Assembly (NCBI GenBank): GCA_015499995.1
Contig: JADNRV010000311.1
Coordinates: 1-56,647, forward strand
Direction of reading: 5' to 3'
DNA from: Flammula alnicola
Taxonomy: Eukaryota; Basidiomycota; Agaricomycetes; Agaricales; Strophariaceae
DNA length: 56,647 nucleotides
The translations under genes were made by a program, and so were the position numbers. The notes beneath the pieces are model-generated. The model ran no database searches. It was not told the DNA's origin and saw nothing but the letters and a program-made list of their open reading frames with translations. Shown here piece by piece: positions 10,724 to 19,403 of the stretch; positions within the stretch are counted from its first letter, which is position 1; every line of letters starts with the position of its first letter.

Positions 10724-12706
10724 CTAGTTGTCGGTCTGCATGGGAGCATCGTCCAGCTCATCCAGCTCATCTGCCTCGCGAGAATCGCTGAGCTCCTGGG
10801 GGTCGCGAGTGTCAGAAAGCACGTCCTCGTTGAAAAGGTCCGCAGCCGAAGGCTGAGTAGCAGCATCCTCGGAAGAGGCAGCGGAACGAGAGGGCGCTTG
10901 TTGAGAGGTACTGGCAACCAAAGGGTCGGTAGCGTGGTATGACCTGAACGCGGTGTCGGCAGCTATGAAGGCAAGGGCAGTCGAAGAATCATCCTCGGGG
11001 AGGCTGGCGAAATAGCCGTTGAGAGAGGCCATGGGAGGGAAACCTTTCTGAGTGGCCGACTTGTCGAGGTAGTCGTCGAGAAGGGAATGGTCCCCACTGA
11101 GTAGGGTGTCCAAGATGTCCATGTCTTCGAAGCGAGGGCCGACGACGTGACCAGGAGGAAATTCCTTTCGGAGGTATCGAGCATGCTCGATTAGCTGCAG
11201 AATAAAATAAGCAGCATTTCGATTGGCGCGATCAGCGAGCTGGGCAAACAAGGTCGCATCCTGGAGGAGCCGGTTAATCTGGAGAACGAGGACACGAAGC
11301 TCTAGGAACGAAAAAAGTTAGAAAGGAAAGAAAAACAAAGAGGTTACGCACGCTCGCGTGAGGAGGAGACGAGCGGCGAAACCGACTCGAGTACCTGGTC
11401 GAGCTCCTGGGGGTGAAGCTCAAATGTGCAGCGAGCCTTACCACTGCTCTGGCAAGATCCGCAGCGCCGTCCCCAACCAAGAAACTTGCACTCGTGAGGT
11501 TCACCCTTAAAAGAAAGGGTAGTGCAAGCGAGGCAACGACCAGGATTCTATAAAAATAAACAAGTCAGAAACGAAAACAATAAAGTAGGATGCAGGTTTA
11601 CCTGCAGCTGCTCGTGCATACGGAAGTCAACTTGCGAAGCTGAAATGGCTTCGGGATGAGAAGGACCCGGGGCAGCCAGAATACGTTGAGCCATGACCTC
11701 ACGAGGCAAAAGGGTCGGCTTTTTGGCTTTGCCTTTACCTTTGGAAGGCTTCGGGGTGGGCTCGGGCTCGTCATCTAACTCATCGACTTGTTCGCCGTCG
11801 GAGTCTTGAGGTTCGATGACGGAAGAGGCTTTGCGTGACTTGGAAGCAACAGGAGCCGCCCTGGTGACAGGAGCTAGAGACAGTAGGTTAGGGAGAGAAA
11901 GAGCATGGAGAAAAATAACCACTTACAAGTTGCGTGAGTGGAGGTCGTGCGTGTTCTGGAAGAAGAGGAAGCAGCGGCAGGAGCCGTGCTGGCCTTGAAA
12001 GGGAGGGTGGCTTGAGCACGGGGAGCGGTCTTGAGTTGAGAACGAGAACGGGTCGAAATGGAGGGAGCTGGAGACGGATCAACTGGAAGATGGGTGACCG
12101 GTGCGGGGGGATCTAAATCGTTAAGTTAGAAAGAAGAAAAGAAAGGGAAGATGGAGAAATCGAGACGTACCGACTCGCTGACGCTTTTTGGGGGGACCTG
12201 TCTTGAGGGAAGCAGGAGGAGGCACTTCAGGGGTGGAATCGGACTCTTCTGAACCCTCTGCTTCCTCCTCGCTATCCTCAACGGGCACGCCAGGGTATTC
12301 GTAATTAGCGAGGAGGCGCATCGACCGGAGAAAATGATTGTCTGGCTAAAACGAAGGGAAGTAAGGTTAAACAAGGGAGAAAAGAGAGAATGGGAGAGAA
12401 CCATACATTAAAGTCAGCAGGGGACTTGCGAACCAGCCAGGCATTCCAGGCAGGCAGACGGCTGCCAAGCTCGTACGCGGCAACGGAAAGCGAAGTGGCA
12501 AAGGCACGAAACTCTTCGTTGACTTGGATGTCGTCAGGAAAACGGGCGACGTGCTTTGAAAGTGGGGCATGAATGGCGTTGATGGCTCGAAGAATTTCCG
12601 CGTTGGGAGGATGGGTGCCGGAGGAGCGGAAGGAGCTGAAAATCTTCGTGGTGGGTTTGATAAAGTCACGAATGAGCGCAAAGTGGTCGGGGGAAGTCGA
12701 AGCCAT
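10724..12706 (-). CDS. antisense retroelement gene 4, 568-aa protein with six-cysteine cluster
   Basis: Six exons: 12407-12706, 12171-12345, 11927-12112, 11602-11873, 11352-11547 and 10724-11301. All introns are 50-61 nt, have GT/AG ends and keep phase. The N-terminal ~100 residues (MASTSPDHFALIRDF) form a compact helical segment. A long acidic and Ser/Pro/Lys-rich linker follows, with possible nuclear-localisation runs (PPKKRQR, KGKGKAKKP). A cysteine cluster C-x2-C-x11-C-x8-C-x2-C-x7-C starts near residue 316 and looks metal-binding. A helical region comes next (RANRNAAYFILQLIEHARYL), then an acidic tail ending DDAPMQTDN. It does not match a retroviral CCHC knuckle. It could be a nucleic-acid-binding accessory protein; that is inference. 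Confidence 0.68.
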
Positions 12707-13148
12707 GGCGCGAGATGAAAGAAGAGAAGTGGGAGTGAAAAGTTGAACTTGTCGAAGTTAAAAGGGCAAGGAACACGTGAGCGGTCGGGAGGGGCCGAAC
12801 ACCGAAGAATGGGAAAGAAAATAAAAGAAAATGGTGGAAAGCGAGCACGGGAGGACGATCGCGAAAGCCTGAGCTTAACAATTCCCTAGAGGGAAGGAGC
12901 GGCGCTACAAGATGCAGCGTAGGCTAAAAATAGATCTGTGTCCAGAGATGGGCGCTTGTGCCATGCAATTTACCCAATTGGGAAGTGCGCATCAAAAAGT
13001 CAAGGAATAGAGGAGCAGAGAGCTAGCAGCAATGCTGCAACTCGCTAGCGGCACCAGAAAATAAAGCAAATAAAACAGAATGTCCACTAGTAGGAAATTA
13101 AGAGCAGACCACTAGTGGTGCTCAAAGGATTAGTCTGGTTGACTGAGG
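12707..13148. other. gap between antisense gene 4 and polypurine tract
   Basis: Presumed promoter side of antisense gene 4. There is no frame worth reporting. The motif CCACTAGT occurs twice near 13085-13115 in opposite orientations (imperfect). Confidence 0.4.
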
Positions 13149-13174
13149 ACAGTCAATATTTCGTGGGGGGGAGA
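13149..13174 (+). promoter_or_regulatory. 3' polypurine tract
   Basis: GGACAGTCAATATTTCGTG followed by seven G and AGA, immediately before the TGATAGGG start of the LTR. In LTR elements this purine run primes plus-strand DNA synthesis. Confidence 0.75.
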
Positions 13175-14472
13175 TGATAGGGCCGCAAACCGGCCACGCA
13201 CAAATTTTGCAATATATCATCTTTTACCTATGGAATATAACCGAGACAGAGAGACTATAACGCACCCAAGTTAGTAGTCTAAGGCCTAGCTATGCGACTA
13301 CTAGCTGTCATATAACCTGTGACAATGGCAATCAGACGCGGTTCAGAGCTAGCTGAGTCCGTATGATAATCCGGGAGACAGTTAAAAGTTAGAAAACAGT
13401 GAAACATAGAACGCATAAGTCACAAACGACTAGCGAGGCATAAACGCACCATGGGGAATAAATTAAAAAGACTTCTGGATGCTTTGGACTTAGTGCGCGG
13501 CGAATTCAGTCCAATCAGTGTATTGCTGAATAGCTAGCTACAAAATACTACAACTAGGAGCGTGAGACACAGCTAGGGAAAGTTAGACGCGAATGCGTCG
13601 ACTACTAGCGAGCGTATCTTGTGACTTACTGAGAAAACGCACGGGATGCGGACGCGTTAGTTAGACGCACGCTCTACCCTCTACCCGGGGGACTACCAAA
13701 AGTGGTAATAGGACAAGAAAGGAAAGAAGGAACCGGCATCAATGATGGCCGCAGATCCGGAATAAAGCGGCACCGCTAGCCGAGATGCACGCATGATGCG
13801 CATGGTACGCGGAAGTCAGGAGCGTCCTAGCGCACTAAAATGGGATGAATTTCCAAATCCTTGACCGCTATCTGGTCACCTGGAATACCCAACCCTATAC
13901 CCATTGCCTGCAGGCATTATTTACACGAGATAAGAATGTTTTACTCTATTTTATTCGCATACCAGAACCACACATAGCTGTAGTATAAAAGATGTACTTT
14001 TGTAGCTAGTTACCTTAAGCAATCTCTTCCCAGTTTTATTTCGAGCTAAGACGCAGTGTCTAGTAAGAAAGAGGACGAATAAAGGATCAGTTTTGACTTC
14101 AATAGAGTTCGTTTGAAAGCCAGAAGAAGGCTTAGTGTTAAAGAGAAGTTCTTGAGGACAAGGTCCAAGAATTTAGAAGCCAGAAGAGTGCTTAGAGAAA
14201 GTCAGAAACAGAGTCCAAGTGGGCTAGCAGATCGTTCAGAAGGTAGCGCACAGTGCGGCCTTAGTTTCAGACGAGTTCCGAGCCTCCAGAGCAGCTAGTG
14301 CTTCGAAAGTCGAGCTAGTAGCGTCTTAGAGAGCTTTTCTAAAAACATAAAACCTTAAAAATCAATAAAACCGTTCATCCTTGTGATAAAACGAAGCTTG
14401 AAACGAAGATAAAACGTGTATTTGAATAATTCCTCATACCCACTTTAAACGAACCGCGAGGCGCTGTCTACA
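13175..14472 (+). repeat. 3' LTR (about 1.3 kb)
   Basis: It starts TGATAGGGCC right after the polypurine tract and ends at CTGTCTACA, giving TG...CA termini. A TATA-like GTAGTATAAAAG lies near 13980, and AATAAAAC near 14360 fits a polyadenylation signal, so U3, R and U5 can be placed in order. No second copy is available to confirm the ends. The right border could lie further right, because CTAGCT words continue to about 14535. Confidence 0.6.
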
Positions 14473-14643
14473 AGTCAGCTAGCTAAATAAAATAAACACT
14501 GTGGAGTACAGCACACTACATATTTCTGAAGCTAGTAGAGCATCGCTCGACCTAGTTAGGATCTCGCTCCGCAGTTGTGTGTGTTGTTTAGGTCGCTGAG
14601 CGCGTAGCGGGTCTCTCACCGTCCCTCTCAGGGCCTCTCTGGC

Positions 14644-15205
14644 ATGGATCCCTTCGACGAGGATGATGATGACCTCCCTCCCTTTCCTGCGAACACTCAG
14701 GTGGATGAGGATACTCCTGATGAGGAGATTGGACATCTCGAAGTCGTTGCTTCTTCTGCCCCGGTAGGTTCTCTTTGATTATTTTAAATCAATACTTATT
14801 ATTCTCTATTATCAGATCATCCCTTCGACTCCTCCTCGGGCCTCTCGGAAGCGTGAACGCGCCGTCTCTGAAACACCTGCGCCTGCAAAGAAAGCCAAAG
14901 TAACTGGCGCGGATGCGATCCAAAGCCTGACCATGTCGATTAGTCGCTTTGGTGACAACATCTGCAAGGCCCTGGCTGGCGACCCTTCTGAGAAGACACC
15001 CAAGCGTCACACCAAGGCCGTGAAGCTTGCACAGAAGGAAGATTGGCTCCCCATGGCTGATCGTCTCATTCTGTGCAATGTCTTGGAGAAGGACATCAAG
15101 GCTGCAGATGCATACACTGCTCTCGATGCTGACGATGTTGAGTTCCGCCAAATGTGGATTCAAGAGAAGGTCGAGGAGGTCAGGGTGTTAAGAGCTGCTG
15201 CGTAA
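14644..15205 (+). CDS. Harbinger partner protein (second ORF), 169 aa
   Basis: Two exons, 14644-14763 and 14816-15205, with a 52-nt intron in phase 0. The protein starts MDPFDEDDDDLPPFP and is very acidic at first. A basic nuclear-type segment (PPRASRKRERA, PAKKAKV) follows, then a helical part (SISRFGDNICKALAG ... DVEFRQMWIQEKVEEV). Harbinger elements normally carry a second gene whose product helps the transposase enter the nucleus and bind DNA. The position, size and charge pattern fit that role. I see no clear Myb/SANT tryptophan pattern, so the function rests mainly on context. Confidence 0.65.
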
Positions 15206-15377
15206 ATATATCTCTCTGTTCTCATATATACCTTTGCGATAATCATTCATTCACGTTATAATCCTTTCTTTCATTATAATTCTTTCCTTCATTCACTTAT
15301 ATAATTATCTATAGCCTCAAATACCTCAATACCCTTATATCTACATTCATTTATCTATACGCTCATTACTATTTTAT

Positions 15378-16758
15378 CTATTCATGTTCCGGATTAAACT
15401 CCTGCTCCAAGACCTCTGGATGGTCATGTAAAAACTGCTGATAGCTCGCCCACATCCTTGTTGCAATCTGGTCATGAAAAGCATCTGCTCTCTCTCGTTC
15501 TTCTCTTGGGATTGATCCTTGACCTGGGTCGCCTGTTGATGCTGGTGGAGGATCTTCCTGATCAAGATTATGAAGATAGTGTTGGATGTTGTTCTCGTCG
15601 TGATCCATGATGAAGTTGTGCACAGCTGCCAGTCCAGCGGGTATGCGCGCCTGAATATCCATATCATATTGAGGAGCACGATTGAGTATATCCCAACGCT
15701 TCTTGAGGACTCCAAAGATACGCTCGACAACATTACGAGCTTGTGCATGTCGAAGATTGAAAAGCTCTTCTTTGTTGGCTGGTCTATCATATGTGTATAA
15801 GTTTGGGATTGAAGAGTGATCATAAAACCACTTACCTCACACCTGCTCGTCCCCATTCTGCAAGGTGATAACGAATACTATGATAAGGAACAAGGAGTGT
15901 ATCACAGGCTGCAAAGCCAGCATCTGCGAGGTAGTATTTCCTCCGAGGAATCATAAAATCCATCAATCGAGCATGCATGAACATTGTTGCATCAGCCACA
16001 GACCCTTCAAACCCAGCTATAAAATAGAGGAACCGGAAATCGAAGGAACAGACTGCTAGACAGTTCTGTGTAATTCCACCCTTTCGATCTCTGGACGCAT
16101 GTCGATCAGCAGCTGATGTCCATGAATTGATATGTGTCCCATCCAAAGCCCCCAAGGCATTCGCAAAGAACGGGAAGAATTTAGAATTTTTGCGGATGTA
16201 ATCGGAGAGGTCGGAGTCGAGATCTGGGAGCTTGACATAGTGGTCATAGAATGGACCAGCAGAGACGGCAAAAAGAACTTTTTTAAAGTATCTGTCATGT
16301 ATATTGAATCAGACATTATAAATTTGAAAAGGGACAACTAATTACTTGGATATTGTTTCATTGGATCACTGAAATCTCTCGCCTAGATGGCGTACTGATA
16401 AACCAGTGACACAGGCATACAGAAATATTGCAGCTTGCTCTTCCACGGTAACCCCATTGCGCGACGTGGTGAAGCCACAAAGAAGTTGTAGATTGGCGCA
16501 AAAAGTGGTGAAAACATGTAGTTGCATCCCAAGTTCATTGAAAATACGGTCAGGATGGCCGTGAATCAGCTCATTGACCCAAGCTGCTCCAGAAAGCGCC
16601 GAAGTATGATATGATTGCTGCCAATAATTGGCCTGTTGATAGAGAGTTGCTGCAATTCCAATGATATGAAGAAAGTATGCTGTTGCTGTGAGTACTCGCT
16701 GCTGTGTAACAGCCCGCTCATTGTCGGAAGGCATGGCAGAATGACGGAAAGGCTTCAA
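15378..16758 (-). CDS. PIF/Harbinger transposase, 416 aa, apparently intact
   Basis: Exons 16370-16758, 15836-16291 and 15378-15783 join in frame. The DDE triad is visible: Asp in GALDGTHI (about 180), Asp in YYLADAGF (253) and Glu in NVVERIFG (302), spaced as expected for the DDE_Tnp_4 nuclease fold. The N-terminal third carries a helix-rich region ending GLSVRHLGERFQ, which is the usual helix-turn-helix position. In this family the enzyme cuts at the element termini and inserts at TTA/TAA sites. The stop lies 172 bp from the stop of the convergent partner gene. No disabling change is seen. Confidence 0.9.
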
Positions 16759-16839
16759 ATTGAGTGTTCGTCGAGCCTACAGATTCACTGATTTCACGTT
16801 GATCTTATCATTACTATATTTAGCTGTCACACAGAATCT

Positions 16840-16906
16840 CACGTGCTTGAGAATGTCGCTCAGAATGCCATCAAAATGTGACATTCTGAGTCCGAACGCA
16901 GCCTTA
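16840..16906 (-). repeat. Harbinger right terminal region plus TTA target site
   Basis: Terminal sequence GGCTGCGTTCGGACTCAGAA (minus strand, ending 16903) with inner inverted copies of CATTCTGAG/CTCAGAATG around 16855-16890, then TTA outside. Confidence 0.6.
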
Positions 16907-18839
16907 AAGATTAGGTAGAATAAATTCTATAGGTACTACATTAAACATAAAAATTATTTGTAAGTACTCTAAATTCTTTTGGCGGCTTGATAGAGGCAAT
17001 CTGCTTGGCTCGGTGTTCTCATAGGTTGCTCACACTATCAAAGATGTAAGTTGGAATAAAATGGGGTAATTGACTGATGAATAATGGATATAAATGCAGG
17101 TATATGATGTCGTTCTGCGGCGTAGTGAGCAATGGCATGCCTTTAGCGTAGCGTCGAGTTTGTCGATGTGCACAATGCCGAGGTTCCCACATCAGGTTCA
17201 TGGGAATTAATGTTCCTGTGCAATAAGGAGAAACGGTGAGAGTGCGTATATCATTTGAGAAGGGAAGGGATATATCAAAGAGTGTTTCCGGGTGTTTTGG
17301 AGTAGATAAAATGTTTGTACGACTTGTGGTAATCTAAACAACCGTCTGGTGGATGTGCAAGCGGCATCACCGGCATCACGTGTGAATTTGGACTTTGTGC
17401 TGTTTCCACGAGGGCGTTATCCATCTCCTCCACACAGTGCCCTGCCCAAAGCCACTCTTGCGCTACTAACAAAAGCTTGTGGTAATTGTCCCAAAAGATG
17501 GCTAATATTACATTGACTTAGGTAAAATATTGCTACTTCATGCAAGCGTGCATAATTCACCGATTATCACCTGACATGCCACACCTCAGCACTCAGCGCT
17601 CAGCCCACACTCTATACAAGTGTGCGGTCTTACCTGTAAGTGATAGGAAGTGAGTGCATCTGAGTGAGTGAGGTGAGTGCCGAAGTGATTGAGGTTCGTG
17701 AGAGTGAGTGTAAGTGAGAGTAAGTGCGCACACTGCCTTTTCTCCTTGCCCTCAAATCATAGCTCAATGTTCAACGGGCACCACCCGCAATTCGAACAAA
17801 ACCCCGTTAGCAGCCCTATTATCCTATTTCCACACCGAATACAGCTTTACCCATGTGATCTCCCACCATGACTACCCATTTCAATACCCCACTTCCACAT
17901 GTACCACCACCTCAGGACAGCAGCCACAGTGGTCCTTCTGTCAAAGAACAAACCTGTCAACCTCCACCCACCCCAATCGTCCAAAAGCCGAAGCAATCTT
18001 CTCAACGCGATACTTCAAAACACAAATTTGCCGCTGGTTTAATTGGTCGGTCCACAGGTCTTTTAGCGCTCGTGCCACTTACTTACAGATTGACGCCGGT
18101 CCAGATCAAGCCGTACATACGTTATCTGAAATATGGCGTCCCCAAGATGTTCCCGACATTTTCAAAGCCCCTTCCTCCAAGGGCCCAACTGGATTCAGTT
18201 CGGCCCTTGCAGGAACAATTCCCTCACCTTCGAGAGGGATTTGGGATGCTTTTGGAATGTTGAAGGGAAGGTAATAGGCTAAGGAGCAGAAGGCTGGGAA
18301 CGGACACAAGCAGAGGAGGCCCACTAGGTACGTCGCAATCACATTGCCAGAACCTGCTGACCCTCCGCTGCCCACGCGCTGTCTGCTGCATGCTGCCCTT
18401 TTCCCTTGCGCTCAATGGTTCAGAAGACCATTGACACCATCCATCCGCTCCAACCCTCACCCGCATTTTTCGCCCACAACCCGTGAGCCCCTCCGCGAGA
18501 CGCGAGGGATGTCAATGTGGAGCCGGGAGCAGCCAGCCAGCCGCCTCTCATTGTCAATGTTATATTTTTCACGATCGCATTGCTGATGATTCAGAGGATC
18601 TGGAGGCGATGCCAGTGGTGGTCCCGTGAGTTGTCATCTGAATCGTGTGGTCGTCGCAGCATATCGTACATAATTTATTATTCTAATCATTCATATCTAC
18701 ATCTTTCCGACCTTTTAACTGGTTGTGCTGATTTAAATGATGAGAGCATACCATACTTGTTGGGTATAATGGCTGGAAGGTACATTGTAAATTGTGTTCC
18801 CGTCGGTACGGGTGGTCCTTGCGCAGAGGCAGACCATAT
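16907..18839. other. intergenic, no firm gene
   Basis: The region includes a GTGAGT-rich low-complexity stretch near 17630-17730. Short frames on both strands (for example 17275-17472 minus) have no recognisable content. Confidence 0.4.
17868..18263 (+). CDS. weak candidate gene, 131 aa
   Basis: An open frame starts MTTHFNTPLPHVPPPQDSS. It has a Pro/Ser/Gln-rich first half and a more globular-looking second half (KFAAGLIGRSTGLLALVPL, a possible membrane segment). A second frame on the same strand overlaps it. There is no family match and no splice evidence. It may be chance. Confidence 0.22.
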   Translation: MTTHFNTPLPHVPPPQDSSHSGPSVKEQTCQPPPTPIVQKPKQSSQRDTSKHKFAAGLIGRSTGLLALVPLTYRLTPVQIKPYIRYLKYGVPKMFPTFSKPLPPRAQLDSVRPLQEQFPHLREGFGMLLEC

Positions 18840-18859
18840 ATATTAACATCAATCTACAA

Positions 18860-18985
18860 TATATAAAACAGTATTATGGTGTAGTGGTAAGTATGGTAAG
18901 TATAGTTTCGTATGGTAAGGTAATTGCAATAATAATAATAAGGTCAAGCGTTCGAATCCCAGTCACAACACAACATTATCGCGGA
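18860..18985 (+). repeat. SINE-like fragment with tRNA-type A and B boxes
   Basis: TGGTGTAGTGG (about 18877) fits an A box and GTTCGAATCCC (about 18950) fits a B box. The flanking stems do not pair as a tRNA cloverleaf, so this is at best a tRNA-derived SINE remnant rather than a tRNA gene. Confidence 0.35.
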
Positions 18986-19403
18986 ACTCACAATTGGTCA
19001 GTATCAGGCGATGTTAAAAGGTTTCCGGCTATTAACTTTTGTGCGCCTCCCTTACCACGATGTGCGTTTCTGATAATGATTACCGATTAGATTCGTTGAG
19101 ACCTTACTTATCAGCTTAGTGGTTCCTGATAACGACCGTCTGATTAGATTTGCCCCTGTCCTCATAATGGAGGTGGGCAAGGCCGGTTCGGTTTCCGTGA
19201 CGCTTAGTCAGCAGATCAAATCAACAAACGTGTCCGATGCCTGTCCCTTCGCCTTTTTGTTTCGTTCTTCTCGTTTCTAAGTCTATCTACCTCAGAAACA
19301 AGTGCAAGGCATGCTATAATTCAACTACACTACTCTGTAACTATGTATTTGTGTCTGGGATGCATACATACAGATTCTGACACCCTCTTTGCAGCAGCAG
19401 CAA

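Larger units (their letters stand above)
1..14472 (+). mobile_element. Ty3/gypsy LTR retrotransposon, 3' portion, with nested insertion
   Basis: The element runs from beyond the left window edge to a 3' LTR. In order it holds the C-terminal part of Pol on the plus strand, four spliced minus-strand genes, a polypurine tract and the LTR. A foldback element at 3780-8902 interrupts it. Without that insertion, about 6.3 kb separate the end of integrase from the LTR, far more than the usual short gap. The word GCTAGC/CTAGCT is strikingly frequent over 1-3780 and 8900-14500 and fades outside, which supports one unit. The 5' LTR, gag, protease and reverse transcriptase are not in the window. Confidence 0.85.
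14473..16903. mobile_element. PIF/Harbinger element, left end disrupted
   Basis: Two convergent genes (a small partner protein and a DDE transposase) with a clear right terminus. That end reads inward GGCTGCGTTCGGACTCAGAA and is followed by TTA at 16904-16906, matching the 3-bp TTA/TAA duplication typical of this superfamily. No matching left terminus lies between the LTR and the first gene. The simplest reading is that the retroelement inserted into the 5' flank, so the missing end lies left of the window. Confidence 0.75.

Noticed and set aside
17714..18274. Plus-strand frame of 186 codons overlapping the 131-aa candidate
   Set aside because: Low-complexity reading with no family signal. 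At most one of the two frames can be real, and neither has splice or homology support.
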